Shown one piece after another: positions 37,682-48,138 of a stretch of DNA of 64,000 bases; position 1 is the first letter of the stretch; every line of letters starts with the position of its first letter. The notes below the pieces were generated by a model. The model was not told the DNA's origin. It searched no databases and saw nothing but the letters and a program-made list of their open reading frames with translations. Origin of the DNA: Microbulbifer sp. HZ11 (lineage in GTDB: Bacteria; Pseudomonadota; Gammaproteobacteria; Pseudomonadales; Cellvibrionaceae). A program made the translations under genes and the position numbers. Where the stretch lies: assembly GCF_000708675.1 (NCBI RefSeq), contig NZ_JELR01000001.1, positions 1 through 64,000 on the forward strand, read 5' to 3'.

Positions 37682-38560
37682 TCAAAGGCCCCGTGCCTCT
37701 TTAAAAAGCAGCTGTTGCAGGGCGTTGGCCGCATTGCTGAGCGTCCGGTTGCGGTGATAGATGATGCCCAGATTGCGCACGATACTCAGCTGCGGCATGG
37801 GCAGCTCCGCGAGGCTATCGTCGATCAGGGTTTTTGGCAGCACACTCCAGCCCAGGCCGACGCCGGCCATCATCTTGATGGTTTCCAGAAAGTTGGTCGC
37901 CAGTTTTGCGGTCAGCTTGAGTCCGTGGGCGTCGAATTCGCGTTTGATCAGTCGCCCGGTGTAGGTGTTCATATCCGGCAGGATCGCCGGGTATCGGGCC
38001 AGTGCCGGCAAGTCCAGTTCCGGCATCTGCGCCAGGGGGTGATCCGGCGCCGCCACCACCACACAGGGGTCCGGCCAGATAATCTGGGCATTGAGGTTGG
38101 GGTAGTCCTTCAGTGCCAGGGTGACCACGGCAAGCTCGTATTCACCGGCCATCAGTGCCTCGTAGGCCTGCTCGGAATCCAAAAAATCAATATCCAGGGA
38201 AACATCGGGGTACAGATTGCTGAACTCACGCAAAACCGGTGGCAGATGGTGCAGTCCCACATGGTGACTGGTGGCAATGCGCAGGCTGCCGCCGATGGTT
38301 TCGCCCAGGCTGCGCAGCTCGTGCTCGGCATCGCTCACCTCATTCAATATGTGGCGGGCGCGGGGCAGCAGGGCGCGGCCGGCGTTGGTGAGCTGGAGTT
38401 TTCGGCCAATGCGGTCAAACAGCGGTGCACCCAGCTGTGCCTCAAGTGACGCCAGGCGTTTGCTCACCGCGGGCTGGGTCAGGTGCAGTTGTTCGGCGGC
38501 TTCTGAGACGGAATTTTGCTCGGCGATCGCGAGGAAGGCCCTAAGCCATTGGATTTCCAT
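37682..38560 (-). CDS. LysR-family regulator divergent from leuCDB
   Basis: N-terminal winged HTH ([35 protein letters not shown], residues ~5-40), then a LysR substrate-binding domain with a typical linker. 292 aa, intact. Position back-to-back with leuC, with a 123-bp shared control region holding a palindrome, suggests it controls leucine genes. This divergent LysR-leuC layout is known in pseudomonads. Confidence 0.93.
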   Translation of the reverse strand: MEIQWLRAFLAIAEQNSVSEAAEQLHLTQPAVSKRLASLEAQLGAPLFDRIGRKLQLTNAGRALLPRARHILNEVSDAEHELRSLGETIGGSLRIATSHHVGLHHLPPVLREFSNLYPDVSLDIDFLDSEQAYEALMAGEYELAVVTLALKDYPNLNAQIIWPDPCVVVAAPDHPLAQMPELDLPALARYPAILPDMNTYTGRLIKREFDAHGLKLTAKLATNFLETIKMMAGVGLGWSVLPKTLIDDSLAELPMPQLSIVRNLGIIYHRNRTLSNAANALQQLLFKEARGL

Positions 38561-38587
38561 GGTGATTCTCGGTGGTTGCCCTTGAGT

Positions 38588-38602
38588 ATTCCAAAAGCGA
38601 AT
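38588..38602. promoter_or_regulatory. Possible LysR operator in the leuC control region
   Basis: ATTC-N7-GAAT is a T-N11-A type palindrome midway between the divergent genes. A TATAAT (38609-38614) follows that could be the leuC -10 element; no matching -35 is present, as expected for an activated promoter. Confidence 0.45.
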
Positions 38603-38683
38603 GCGCCATATAATAAATATAAATTGATGTTATTCAATGCCCCCCCTAGACTTCGCCATGTTATCCATAGAGGAGATGGGGCT

Positions 38684-40150
38684 ATGGGCCATCCTGAAAA
38701 CAAAAAGCAGACGTTGTACGACAAGCTCTGGGAAGACCATTTGGTCAAAAGCCGCGACGACGGCACCGCACTGATCTACATCGATCGTCACCTGATTCAC
38801 GAAGTCACCTCTCCTCAGGCCTTTGAAGGTCTACGTCTGGCCGGACGCAAGCCGTGGCGCACGGATTCCGTGGTGGCCACGCCGGATCACAATGTGCCGT
38901 CTGACGCAGCAGAGCGCGCCGGGGGTATTGCCGGGATCCAGGACGAGGTGTCCCGTATTCAGGTACAGACCCTGGATGAGAACTGTAAAGACTTCGGTAT
39001 TGTCGAGTTCGGCATCAACGATCCGGGTCAGGGTATCGTGCATGTGATCGGGCCGGAAACCGGCGCGACCCTGCCGGGTATGACCGTGGTGTGCGGTGAC
39101 TCCCACACGTCCACCCACGGCGCACTGGGCGCACTGGCCCACGGTATTGGCACCTCTGAGGTGGAGCACGTGATGGCCACCCAGTGTCTGATTCAGAAAA
39201 AGATGAAGAACATGCTGGTGCGTGTGGACGGTGAACTCGGCCCGGGTGTGACCGCAAAAGACGTGGTGCTGGCCATCATCGGCAAAATCGGAACCGCCGG
39301 TGGTACCGGCTATGCCATTGAGTTTGGTGGTTCCGCGATCCGCTCCATGTCCATGGAGGGGCGCATGACCATCTGCAATATGGCGATCGAGGCCGGTGCC
39401 CGCGCGGGTATGGTGGCGGTGGACGACATCACCCTGGAATACGTCAAGGGGAAACCCTACGCGCCCAAGGGCGAGCAGTGGGACAAGGCGGTGGAAAACT
39501 GGAGCCGCCTGCACTCCGACGACGGCGCGCACTTCGATGAAATCGTCGAGCTGAAGGCGGAAGAAATCGAGCCGCAAGTAAGTTGGGGAACCTCACCGGA
39601 AATGGTGGTACCGGTCAGCGCGGTAGTACCGAGCCCGGCGGATGAAAGCGATGCCACCAAAAAGGCTGGTATCGAGCGTGCGCTGGAGTATATGGGGTTG
39701 ACCGCCGGGCAGAAAATTACCGATATCAACCTCGACCGGGTATTTATCGGCTCCTGCACCAACTCCCGCATCGAAGACTTGCGCGCGGCCGCCGCAGTAG
39801 CAAAGGGTCACAAGAAAGCCGACAGCGTGAAGCAGGTGCTGGTGGTTCCGGGTTCCCAATCTGTGAAAGCGCAGGCGGAAAAAGAAGGTCTGGACAAGGT
39901 GTTTATCGAAGCGGGCTTCGAGTGGCGCGAGCCCTCCTGCTCCATGTGTCTGGCGATGAACGCGGACAAGCTGGGTGCCGGTGAACACTGTGCGTCGACG
40001 TCCAACCGCAACTTTGAAGGTCGCCAGGGCTACGGTGGTCGCACCCATCTGGTGAGCCCGAGCATGGCGGCAGCGGCGGCGATTGCCGGCCACTTCGTTG
40101 ACGTGCGTGAAATGCAGAAGAGGACAGCCGTGAGCGGAGGGGAAAAATAG
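38684..40150 (+). CDS. leuC: 3-isopropylmalate dehydratase large subunit
   Basis: Iron-sulfur aconitase-family enzyme, 488 aa, isomerising 2- to 3-isopropylmalate with LeuD. The start at 38684 (MGHPENKKQ) follows GGAG; a longer frame runs through the control region. Signatures: [16 protein letters not shown] and the [11 protein letters not shown] cluster cysteines. The stop is 1 bp before the leuD ATG. Confidence 0.96.
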   Translation: MGHPENKKQTLYDKLWEDHLVKSRDDGTALIYIDRHLIHEVTSPQAFEGLRLAGRKPWRTDSVVATPDHNVPSDAAERAGGIAGIQDEVSRIQVQTLDENCKDFGIVEFGINDPGQGIVHVIGPETGATLPGMTVVCGDSHTSTHGALGALAHGIGTSEVEHVMATQCLIQKKMKNMLVRVDGELGPGVTAKDVVLAIIGKIGTAGGTGYAIEFGGSAIRSMSMEGRMTICNMAIEAGARAGMVAVDDITLEYVKGKPYAPKGEQWDKAVENWSRLHSDDGAHFDEIVELKAEEIEPQVSWGTSPEMVVPVSAVVPSPADESDATKKAGIERALEYMGLTAGQKITDINLDRVFIGSCTNSRIEDLRAAAAVAKGHKKADSVKQVLVVPGSQSVKAQAEKEGLDKVFIEAGFEWREPSCSMCLAMNADKLGAGEHCASTSNRNFEGRQGYGGRTHLVSPSMAAAAAIAGHFVDVREMQKRTAVSGGEK

Positions 40151-40151
40151 T

Positions 40152-40799
40152 ATGAAGGCATTTACCAAGCATAAAGGTGTGGCGGCGCCCATGGATCGCG
40201 CCAATGTGGATACGGATCTGATTATTCCCAAGCAGTTCCTGAAATCCATCAAGCGCTCCGGCTTTGGCCCGAACCTGTTTGACGAGCTGCGCTATCTGGA
40301 CGAAGGGCAGCCTGGGCAGGATCACAGCAAGCGCCCGGTGAATCCGGATTTTCCGCTGAACCACCCGCGTTATCAAGGTGCTTCCGTGTTGCTGGCGCGC
40401 AAGAATTTCGGTTGTGGCTCCAGCCGTGAGCACGCGCCCTGGGCGCTGGATGACCATGGCTTCCGCGCGATTATTGCGCCGAGCTTTGCGGATATTTTCT
40501 TTAACAACTGTTTCAAGAACGGTCTTTTGCCAATCGTTCTGGAAGAAGAAATTGTCGAGCAGTTGTTCCAGGAAATGTATGCGGACGAGGGGTATGAGCT
40601 GGAAATTGACCTCGAAGCCCAGGTGGTGATCAAGCCCAATGGCGAGACCCACGGGTTTGAAGTAGACGAGTTCCGCAAGCACTGTCTGCTGAACGGTCTC
40701 GACGATATCGGCCTGACCCTCGAAGATGCGGACGATATCCGCGCTTACGAAGCCAAGCGCCGCGAGCAGGCGCCGTGGCTGTTTGATGCGGTCAAGTAA
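40152..40799 (+). CDS. leuD: 3-isopropylmalate dehydratase small subunit
   Basis: Swivelling-domain partner of LeuC, 215 aa. [16 protein letters not shown] and the [12 protein letters not shown] motif are diagnostic. It is tightly coupled to leuC and leuB. Confidence 0.96.
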   Translation: MKAFTKHKGVAAPMDRANVDTDLIIPKQFLKSIKRSGFGPNLFDELRYLDEGQPGQDHSKRPVNPDFPLNHPRYQGASVLLARKNFGCGSSREHAPWALDDHGFRAIIAPSFADIFFNNCFKNGLLPIVLEEEIVEQLFQEMYADEGYELEIDLEAQVVIKPNGETHGFEVDEFRKHCLLNGLDDIGLTLEDADDIRAYEAKRREQAPWLFDAVK

Positions 40800-40823
40800 A
40801 AAGAAAGAATAACTGGAAGAACG

Positions 40824-41897
40824 ATGAGCAAAAAAATCATGATCCTACCGGGCGACGGAATCGGCCCGGAAATTATCGAGCAGGCAGTTGCGGTATTGAA
40901 AACCGCCGATAAAAAGTTCGGCCTGAACCTGGAATTCACCGAAGGCCTGATCGGCGGTGCTTCCATCGATGCCCACGGCGAACCGCTCACCGATGCGGAA
41001 CTGAAAAACGCCGGCGACTGCGACGCGGTACTGCTGGGCGCCGTAGGCGGCCCCCAGTGGGATACATTGGACCGCGCGATTCGCCCGGAAAAAGGCCTGC
41101 TGAAAATTCGCAGCGGCCTGGGCCTGTACGCCAACCTGCGCCCGGCGATACTGTATCCGCAGCTGGCCGATGCCTCTTCCCTGAAACCGGAAGTGGTTTC
41201 CGGCCTGGATATTCTGATCGTGCGCGAGCTGACTGGCGGTATTTATTTTGGCGAGCCCCGCGGTATCAAGACATTGGAAAACGGTGAGAAGCAGGGTTTC
41301 AACACCTATGTTTACACCGAATCCGAAATCGAGCGTATCGGTCGCACCGCATTCGAAGCTGCACAGAAGCGCGGTGGCAAGCTGTGCTCCGTGGACAAGG
41401 CCAACGTACTCGAAGTGACCGTGCTGTGGCGCGAAGTGCTGGACCGCCTGGCTCCGGAATACCCGGATGTGGAGCTGTCGCACATGTATGTGGATAACGC
41501 GGCCATGCAGCTGGTGCGTGCGCCCAAGCAGTTCGACGTGATGGTAACCGGCAATATGTTCGGTGACATCCTGTCCGACGCCGCCGCCATGCTTACCGGC
41601 TCCATCGGTATGCTGCCGTCTGCGTCCATGAACGAAACCGGCTTCGGTCTGTACGAGCCGTGTCACGGCAGTGCGCCGGATATTGCAGGGCAGGGCATCG
41701 CCAACCCACTGGCCACCATTCTTTCCGCCGCGATGATGCTGCGCTACTCCCTGGATATGGGTGAAGCAGCCGATGCGATCGAGGCGGCGGTGAGCAAGGT
41801 TCTGGATCAGGGACTGCGCACCGCGGATATTTACACGGATGGCTGTAAAAAAATCTCCACCGCGGAAATGGGCGCAGCAGTGGTGGCCGCTTTCTAG
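40824..41897 (+). CDS. leuB: 3-isopropylmalate dehydrogenase
   Basis: NAD-dependent oxidative decarboxylation in leucine synthesis, 357 aa. [10 protein letters not shown] at the start, [14 protein letters not shown], the [31 protein letters not shown] motif and [12 protein letters not shown] are all family marks. Third gene of the leuCDB operon; a hairpin repeat separates it from asd. Confidence 0.97.
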   Translation: MSKKIMILPGDGIGPEIIEQAVAVLKTADKKFGLNLEFTEGLIGGASIDAHGEPLTDAELKNAGDCDAVLLGAVGGPQWDTLDRAIRPEKGLLKIRSGLGLYANLRPAILYPQLADASSLKPEVVSGLDILIVRELTGGIYFGEPRGIKTLENGEKQGFNTYVYTESEIERIGRTAFEAAQKRGGKLCSVDKANVLEVTVLWREVLDRLAPEYPDVELSHMYVDNAAMQLVRAPKQFDVMVTGNMFGDILSDAAAMLTGSIGMLPSASMNETGFGLYEPCHGSAPDIAGQGIANPLATILSAAMMLRYSLDMGEAADAIEAAVSKVLDQGLRTADIYTDGCKKISTAEMGAAVVAAF

Positions 41898-41921
41898 TAG
41901 ACACGCCTCCCATTCAGTGTC

Positions 41922-41958
41922 ATCCCGGTCTTTTTATGCGGCGCAGCCGCTCCGGGAT
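41922..41958. repeat. REP-like hairpin between leuB and asd
   Basis: Outer arms ATCCCGG / CCGGGAT enclose a T-run and an inner GCGGC-GCA-GCCGC stem. A REP-like or processing element; the inner T-run position does not fit a standard terminator. Confidence 0.55.
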
Positions 41959-41990
41959 CCAGAAACAAACCAATTCAACAGGGTAAAGAA

Positions 41991-43106
41991 ATGAACAAGG
42001 TAGGATTCGTAGGCTGGCGCGGTATGGTCGGCTCCGTTTTGATGGGCCGCATGCTGGAAGAAAACGACTTCGCACATATCGCCGAGCCGGTATTTTTCTC
42101 CACATCCAATGCCGGTGGCAAAGCCCCGGAAGTTGGCAAAGAAGTCGCGCCCCTCAAAGACGCCTACGACCTGGACGCGCTGGCCGAGCTGGACGCCATC
42201 GTCAGCTGTCAGGGCGGCGACTACACCAAAGAAGTATTCGGCAAGCTGCGCGAGCAGGGCTGGAACGGCTACTGGATCGACGCGGCTTCCAGTCTGCGTA
42301 TGAAAGACGACGCCATCATCGTACTGGACCCGGTCAACCGCGACGTGATCGATAAAGGTATCGAGTCCGGTGTGAAAAATTATATCGGCGGTAACTGCAC
42401 CGTGAGCCTGATGCTGATGGGCCTGGGCGGCCTGTTCAAGGAAGGTCTGGTGGAGTGGGTTACTGCCCAGACTTATCAAGCAGCCAGTGGTGCCGGTGCC
42501 AAGAATATGCGCGAGCTGATCTCCCAGATGGGCAGCATCCGCGACGGCGTTGCCGAAGAGCTGGCCGATCCGTCCAGCGCGATCCTCGAGATCGACCGCA
42601 AGGTGGCCGAGAACATGCGCAGCGGCGATTTCCCCACCAGCGAGTTCGGGGCGCCGCTGGCCGGCAGCCTGCTGCCGTGGATCGACACCCAGCTGGAAAC
42701 CGGCCAGAGCCGCGAAGAGTGGAAAGCTCAGGTGGAAGCCAACAAGATCCTGGCCACCGACAGCACCGTGCCCGTGGACGGTACCTGCGTGCGTATCGGT
42801 GCCATGCGCTGCCACAGCCAGGCGTTCACCGTGAAGCTGAAGAAAGATCTGCCGCTGGCAGAGATCGAGAAAATCATCGGCTCCGCCAACGACTGGGTGA
42901 AAGTGGTACCCAACGACCGCGAAGTGACCCTGAAAGAGCTGACCCCGACTGCGGTTACCGGCAAACTGGACATCCCGGTTGGCCGTCTGCGCAAGCTCAG
43001 CATGGGTGGTGAATACCTGAATGCTTTCACCGTTGGTGATCAGCTGTTGTGGGGCGCTGCCGAACCGCTGCGTCGTGTACTGCTGATTCTTCTCGGCAAG
43101 TTATAA
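41991..43106 (+). CDS. asd: Aspartate-semialdehyde dehydrogenase
   Basis: Makes aspartate semialdehyde for Lys, Thr, Met and [21 protein letters not shown] is the NADP loop, and the catalytic Cys136 lies in [12 protein letters not shown]. 371 aa, the gammaproteobacterial type. Neighbours (leuCDB upstream, usg and fimV downstream) match the conserved order. Confidence 0.97.
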   Translation: MNKVGFVGWRGMVGSVLMGRMLEENDFAHIAEPVFFSTSNAGGKAPEVGKEVAPLKDAYDLDALAELDAIVSCQGGDYTKEVFGKLREQGWNGYWIDAASSLRMKDDAIIVLDPVNRDVIDKGIESGVKNYIGGNCTVSLMLMGLGGLFKEGLVEWVTAQTYQAASGAGAKNMRELISQMGSIRDGVAEELADPSSAILEIDRKVAENMRSGDFPTSEFGAPLAGSLLPWIDTQLETGQSREEWKAQVEANKILATDSTVPVDGTCVRIGAMRCHSQAFTVKLKKDLPLAEIEKIIGSANDWVKVVPNDREVTLKELTPTAVTGKLDIPVGRLRKLSMGGEYLNAFTVGDQLLWGAAEPLRRVLLILLGKL

Positions 43107-43129
43107 GTAGTATTCCCCGCCCTCGTGGC

Positions 43130-43357
43130 GGTGCTGCTGCCGGGTGCAGCCTTGGGAGACACGCCGTGAACGCTCCCATCTGACCGCCATGGATGGCGGA
43201 AATGCAGATTTTGCAGGAGCAAAAATCTGCCCTGGGGGCTCTTCCGCGAGGTCCCTCTCGCGGACAAAGCGTTAGCTTTGGACGCCCCTAGGCGCCCGAA
43301 GGGTGAGGGGCTCGGCCCGAATCAACGTCTCCCAAGGCTGCACCCGGCATCAGCACC
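43130..43357 (+). repeat. Long-arm palindromic element R1
   Basis: 30-bp arms (43130-43159 and 43328-43357, one mismatch). The core begins ACACGCCGTGAAC. A hairpin TCCGCGAG-GTCCCT-CTCGCGGA lies at 43243-43264 after TGGGGGCTC. Additional nested hairpins are present (CCGCCATGGATGGCGG at 43184-43199, and GCAGATTTTGC near 43204 with GCAAAAATCTGC). The 407-bp asd-usg gap holds nothing else. Confidence 0.8.
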
Positions 43358-43513
43358 TTCACATCGACCACATCTTTTACTTAAAAGGCCGCCTGTTTCG
43401 CTGGTGCCGCTTCCCCCCTGACTCTCCACGAGTATAATCCCCCGCAATTTTAGGCTGCTGCTTTAGTGGTCGACCTGGCTGAAAAGCATTCGAAAATACA
43501 CGTGAGTACAAAT

Positions 43514-44518
43514 ATGACCGAATCCACCCGGGAACTGGTGATCGTTGGTGTTGGCAGTGCGCCTTTTGATGCGCTGCTGGAGATCCTGGAAGAGCGCAAG
43601 ACCGTGACCCCGGGCCAGCTCAAGCTGGTGATTGATGATGAAGCCGAGGTCGATCCGCAGGTGTTCGCCAATCGCAGTGTGCCGGTTACTCCGCTGAAAG
43701 AGTTTGCCTTTACCCCGGAGCAGGTCGTGCTGCTGCTTACCGCTGGTGATACCGCGACTGCCGTGCTCGCACAGGCCGAACAGGCCGGCGCCTGGGTGGT
43801 GGATGCAGCGGGCATTACCCGCGGCGACGAAAGTGTGGCGTTGATCCATCCGCTGCTGAACAGTGCGGAACTCAATCAGCGGGATGAGAGTGATCGCAAA
43901 GTGATCGCCGTGCCGGGTGCGGGTGCCGCGATGCTGGCGGAGGCGCTGTTTCCGCTGAAATCGCAATTGCAAGCCGTTGAAGTTGTACTGAACCAGCCGG
44001 TGTCCGCGCTGGGCAAAAGCAGCGTGGATGCCGCGGCGGCACAGACCGCGCGCCTATTTAACGGCCAGGAGCCGGATGTGGACGAGACAACCGGTCAGCG
44101 CCTCGCGTTCAATCATCTGAGCTCTGCCGAGGCTCTGCTCGAAAGTGGTCATAATTTCAGTGAATTGGCGCTGGTACTGGAGCTGCGTCGTCTGCTGGGT
44201 GACGAGGTGGCGCTGGATGCGAGTATCAATACCGCCTCTGTGTTTCACGGTCAGCTGGCGAATGTCAGTGTGCAGTTGAAAGACCAGCAGGCGCTAGAAA
44301 CTGTGCGTGGTTTGCTGACCAATGGTGCGCGGCTGGAAATGCGCGAGCGCCCGTCGGCTCAGGATGCCGTCGGCAGTGAGAATACGCTAGTGGGGCGCCT
44401 GCGCACCGGGTTGATCAATCCGCGCCAGGTTGTTTTTTGTGCGGCATCCGACAATTTGCGTAAAGACGTCGCAATTAACTGTGTACAGATTGTCCACTTG
44501 TTGCTAAAAATCCATTGA
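43514..44518 (+). CDS. usg: USG-1-like paralogue of aspartate-semialdehyde dehydrogenase, 334 aa
   Basis: Resembles Asd through its dimerisation domain (LNQPVSALGKSSVDAAAAQTARLFNG) and overall length. Where Asd has the catalytic GNC, this protein reads VPGAGAAML, so the catalytic Cys is missing; the NADP loop is also poor (VGVGSAPFDALLE). It should not be an active Asd. The start at 43514 (MTESTRELV) is preferred over a GTG at 43466. Position between asd and fimV matches usg in Pseudomonas. Role unknown. Confidence 0.88.
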   Translation: MTESTRELVIVGVGSAPFDALLEILEERKTVTPGQLKLVIDDEAEVDPQVFANRSVPVTPLKEFAFTPEQVVLLLTAGDTATAVLAQAEQAGAWVVDAAGITRGDESVALIHPLLNSAELNQRDESDRKVIAVPGAGAAMLAEALFPLKSQLQAVEVVLNQPVSALGKSSVDAAAAQTARLFNGQEPDVDETTGQRLAFNHLSSAEALLESGHNFSELALVLELRRLLGDEVALDASINTASVFHGQLANVSVQLKDQQALETVRGLLTNGARLEMRERPSAQDAVGSENTLVGRLRTGLINPRQVVFCAASDNLRKDVAINCVQIVHLLLKIH

Positions 44519-44870
44519 TATTTAATACTTAGCGGCCTTTCTGAAGGTTTCTTCTTAACTTTGGACCAATGATTGGCCCTGTGATTGATCATTTTGGGGC
44601 ATGGCGACACTTGGGGGTGCCGCAGGTCGGGTTAGGTGATAATTCGGATAGGCTGCGTCTTTTTCGGGGGGTGACTCTTTCGCTAGCGGTTGCTGGTCAA
44701 TCGAAGAAAGTTTCGCCGGAGAGTAGAGCCTGGTGTCTCAGCGCCGGTTCTTTTGAGTAATTTTTGTGCACTGAAAGTGGCACAAGTCGGAAACTGTTGG
44801 TTGCTTGGGATAAGGCTGAGTGATTTTTGAGCAGTTGCCGGCGTGATTCTAACAATAAAGGGAATCGGAT
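44519..44870. other. fimV upstream region, no clear feature
   Basis: About 350 bp with no credible gene. It is AT-richer than its surroundings and probably contains the fimV promoter, but I could not identify a confident -35/-10 pair, hairpin or repeat. Confidence 0.45.
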
Positions 44871-47800
44871 ATGCGTGTGCAAAAGCTGGCACTTGCGGTG
44901 GGTCTGGTCAGCGCACTGGGTGGAAATGGGGCTCTGGCACTCGGTCTGGGTGAAATCAAACTGAATTCTACCCTCAACCAGCCACTCGATGCAGAGATCA
45001 AACTGCTGCAAACCCGCGGCCTGGGCGAAAATGAAATCAAAGTTCGCCTGGCGAGCACCGAAGACTTCGAGCGTGCTGGTGTCGACCGAGGTTACGCCCT
45101 CGACGGCATCCGCTTCGATGTGGACTACTCCAGCGGTCAACCGGTTGTTCGTATCACCAGTCGCACCCCAATTCGCGAGCCGTTCCTGAATTTCCTGGTG
45201 GAAACCCGTTGGCCCAGTGGTCGTCTGCTGCGTGAATACACCCTGCTGATGGACCTGCCGGCCTTCTCGACCAATACCGCATCGCAGCCGGTGCGCGCCG
45301 CTGAACGCGAGCGTCAGCAAGTGCAACGCAGCACCCCCGTGCAAAAACCGATTCAGCCGACGGTGCAGCGAGCTCCCGAGCCCGTGCAGGCACCGGTTGA
45401 GCAGCCTGCACCAGAAGAGTACGCCGCTCCTCAAGAGAGCGCTGCCGAACAGCCGCAGCAGCCCGTGTACGAGGAGCCAACGGAAACATACAGCGAGCCG
45501 CAGACCGCTACCGACTCTGGCAGCCGCGTCTATGGCCCGGTTGAGGCCAACAAAACTCTTTGGGAAATTGCCCGCGATAGTCGTGAATCTCGAGACCTGT
45601 CTGTACAGCAGACCATGCTGGCAATTCAGCGCCTTAACCCTGAAGCGTTTATCAACAACAATATCAATCTGCTGAAGAAAGGCGCGGTACTGCGCCTGCC
45701 CACTGCAGATGAGGTGCGCAACCTTTCTCTGACCGAAGCGGTGTCCCAGGTTGCAACTCAGAATGATGCCTGGCGCGAACGTGTGGGCGATGCGGATGTG
45801 ACTGGTGCACCGCTGGATGCCCGTGCCACCGTCGAAGAGACCGTTGAAAGTGATGTGCTGGAAGGTCGCGTTTCCCTGGCTGCGCCGGGTGACAACGAAT
45901 CTGTGTTGTCCGGTTCCGGCAGTGGCTCCAGCGAAAGCGAGGCGCTCGAAGGTGAGCTCGCGGTTACCGAAGAGGAGCTGGATAAGTCTCGCCTCGAAAG
46001 TGCCGAACTGCAGGAGCGCATTGGTGAGCTCAATGAGCAGATCGACACCATGGAGCAGTTGGTCGAGGTCTCCAATGAAGAGCTGCAGGCGGTGCAGGCT
46101 GCGGCGGAGCAGACCAACGAGGCACTGGAGTCTGAAACCGAAGTCGACGGTTTCGAATCCGAGTCCGAGTCCGAGTCTGAACTGGAGCCGGACGTGTCCG
46201 GTGAGACTGCCAACGACACTGCCGCACTCGATGGTGCAGGTGCGGAGGCCAGTGACGCTGTCGATGCCACAGAAGCGGAAGTAACCGAGACCGCGGAAGC
46301 GGAACCGGAAGTCGAGGAAGAGACGGGCCGCAATCGCGTGGTCGTCCAGACTCGCCCCGAGCCGACACTGGTTGAGCGCATCATGGATAACATTGTGCCC
46401 ATCGGTATAGGCGCGGGCGCACTGCTGGCCGGTCTGTTTGGGTTTATGAGCTGGCGCCGCCGCCAGGAAGAAGAGGAAGCCATCCGCCAGGTTGAGGCGG
46501 AAATGGCTGCGGAGCGTGCGCAAGAAGAAGCTCCGGAAGAACCCTATGAAGACGACACCCTGGTGGCTGTTGAAGAGTTTGAAGCGAACGACAACTTCGA
46601 TCTCGATCAACTGAGCGAAGTGGAAACCGATGATCCGGTAGCGGAAGCGGAAATTCACCTGTCGCTGGATCAGTATCAGGAGGCGGAAGCAAAGCTGCTC
46701 GCGGGCCTCAAGTCTGCACCGGAAAATGTCGACGCGCGTCTGATGCTGTTGGAGGTGTACGCCCACCAGCAGAATGCCGACCAGTTTGATGATCACTACC
46801 GTCAATTGCTGAGTTACAGTGACGGCCCGGCGGCGGACCGCGCCGCACGTCTGCGGGAAACTATCGCCGGTATCGGCGCGTTTGTTGCGCCGGAAAACGA
46901 CTTTTCCAGTGAGTCACTGGAAGCCGCCCAGTTGGACGATATGGGCGCAGACTTCGATAACATTGAAGCGAGCTTTGACGACCTCGATGAGTTCTCAGCC
47001 ACTGGGAAAAGCGACAGTTCGGGCGCTCAGAACAGTGACCTTGACTCACTGGATGACCTTTCCCTGGAGCTTGGCAGTGAAGATGCCGCGACGGCACCTT
47101 CCGACGACGAGTTCTCGCTTGATCTGGACCTCGGCGATGACCTGTCCCTGGATGGCGTCGAGGAAACGCCCGCGGCAAGTGCGCAACCAGCGGAGGACGA
47201 TTTCACCCTGGACCTGGGTTCCGATCTGGAGCTGGAGGCAGACAAACCGGCTGCACAACAGGCTGCAGAAACTTCTCAGGAAGCCGACGATTTCAACCTT
47301 GATGACCTGATGGCCGATGGCGAACTCGACCTGGAGAGTCTGGAAAGCCTGGATCTTGATGGCGACTTGGACTTGTCTAGTGAGGGCGCCACAGCACCTG
47401 CCGACGCAGAAGTGGATGACGGTGGTCTGGAGTTCGATCTTGATCTGACGCCGATGGACGACACTGATGAGTCAGCGGTTGCTGACGACAGTGCTGCGTC
47501 CGCGGAAGTTGAGCCCCCCCAGGGCGAACCGGAACTCGGCACGTTTGACGGTGAGCTGGATGGCGACCTGGAAGAGAGCTTCGGTGATGACCTCGGAAGC
47601 CTGGACCTCGACAGTATCGATCTTGGTGAATTTGAGTTGGAAGGGGAAGCCGAATCCTCGGCCGCTGCGCAGGTTCCATCATCTGCAGCGCAGTCCGAAG
47701 TGGCCAGTGAGCAGGATCTGGATCTCGCGGTCATGGAACAGCCGGCAGCGCCGAGCAGTTCCTCCAGCAGTCAGCCCGCTCAGGAGTCTTCCTCGGAGTT

Positions 47801-48014
47801 GGGTGACCTGAGTTTTGACCTGGAGGGTGACCTGGATTCTGAGCTCAATCTGCTGGAAGGCAGTGACGAAGTCAGTACCAAGCTGGAATTGGCACAGGCT
47901 TACCTGGATATGGGTGACAAAGACGGCGCCCGCGAAATCCTCGGAGAAGTTGTGGAAGAGGCTGCGGGTGAACATCAGCAGCGTGCCAAGGATATGCTGG
48001 AGCGCATGAGCTAA
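44871..48014 (+). CDS. fimV: FimV/HubP-family polar hub protein, 1047 aa
   Basis: Order: signal peptide (1-24), FimV N-terminal domain (LGEIKLNSTLNQPLDAEIKLL...), and a Pro/Gln/Glu-rich linker. A LysM-like peptidoglycan-binding segment follows (about 220-285; TLWEIARDSRE...LLKKGAVLRLP), then a coiled coil (about 365-425). One membrane helix (about 507-527, IVPIGIGAGALLAGLFGFMSW) leads to a long cytoplasmic acidic region rich in Asp/Leu repeats. The last 45 residues are a FimV C-terminal TPR-like domain (LELAQAYLDMGDKDGAREILGEV). Such proteins organise the cell pole, type IV pili and chemotaxis. Its acidic repeats may bind partners. Confidence 0.93.
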   Translation: MRVQKLALAVGLVSALGGNGALALGLGEIKLNSTLNQPLDAEIKLLQTRGLGENEIKVRLASTEDFERAGVDRGYALDGIRFDVDYSSGQPVVRITSRTPIREPFLNFLVETRWPSGRLLREYTLLMDLPAFSTNTASQPVRAAERERQQVQRSTPVQKPIQPTVQRAPEPVQAPVEQPAPEEYAAPQESAAEQPQQPVYEEPTETYSEPQTATDSGSRVYGPVEANKTLWEIARDSRESRDLSVQQTMLAIQRLNPEAFINNNINLLKKGAVLRLPTADEVRNLSLTEAVSQVATQNDAWRERVGDADVTGAPLDARATVEETVESDVLEGRVSLAAPGDNESVLSGSGSGSSESEALEGELAVTEEELDKSRLESAELQERIGELNEQIDTMEQLVEVSNEELQAVQAAAEQTNEALESETEVDGFESESESESELEPDVSGETANDTAALDGAGAEASDAVDATEAEVTETAEAEPEVEEETGRNRVVVQTRPEPTLVERIMDNIVPIGIGAGALLAGLFGFMSWRRRQEEEEAIRQVEAEMAAERAQEEAPEEPYEDDTLVAVEEFEANDNFDLDQLSEVETDDPVAEAEIHLSLDQYQEAEAKLLAGLKSAPENVDARLMLLEVYAHQQNADQFDDHYRQLLSYSDGPAADRAARLRETIAGIGAFVAPENDFSSESLEAAQLDDMGADFDNIEASFDDLDEFSATGKSDSSGAQNSDLDSLDDLSLELGSEDAATAPSDDEFSLDLDLGDDLSLDGVEETPAASAQPAEDDFTLDLGSDLELEADKPAAQQAAETSQEADDFNLDDLMADGELDLESLESLDLDGDLDLSSEGATAPADAEVDDGGLEFDLDLTPMDDTDESAVADDSAASAEVEPPQGEPELGTFDGELDGDLEESFGDDLGSLDLDSIDLGEFELEGEAESSAAAQVPSSAAQSEVASEQDLDLAVMEQPAAPSSSSSSQPAQESSSELGDLSFDLEGDLDSELNLLEGSDEVSTKLELAQAYLDMGDKDGAREILGEVVEEAAGEHQQRAKDMLERMS

Positions 48015-48073
48015 GCGCATCAGGTCGCCCATTTCTACATAGTTATTCACGCTGTCTACAGCAACAACACTTT

Positions 48074-48101
48074 GACCCCGCCTGTGCGGGGTCTTCTTTT
48101 T
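48074..48101 (+). terminator. Rho-independent terminator of fimV
   Basis: GACCCCGC-CTGT-GCGGGGTC stem followed by TTCTTTTTT, 60 bp after the fimV stop. Confidence 0.92.
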
Positions 48102-48138
48102 TGCGCGCCAGGTTTTCGGGTCCGTGTAAAATTCGCCC

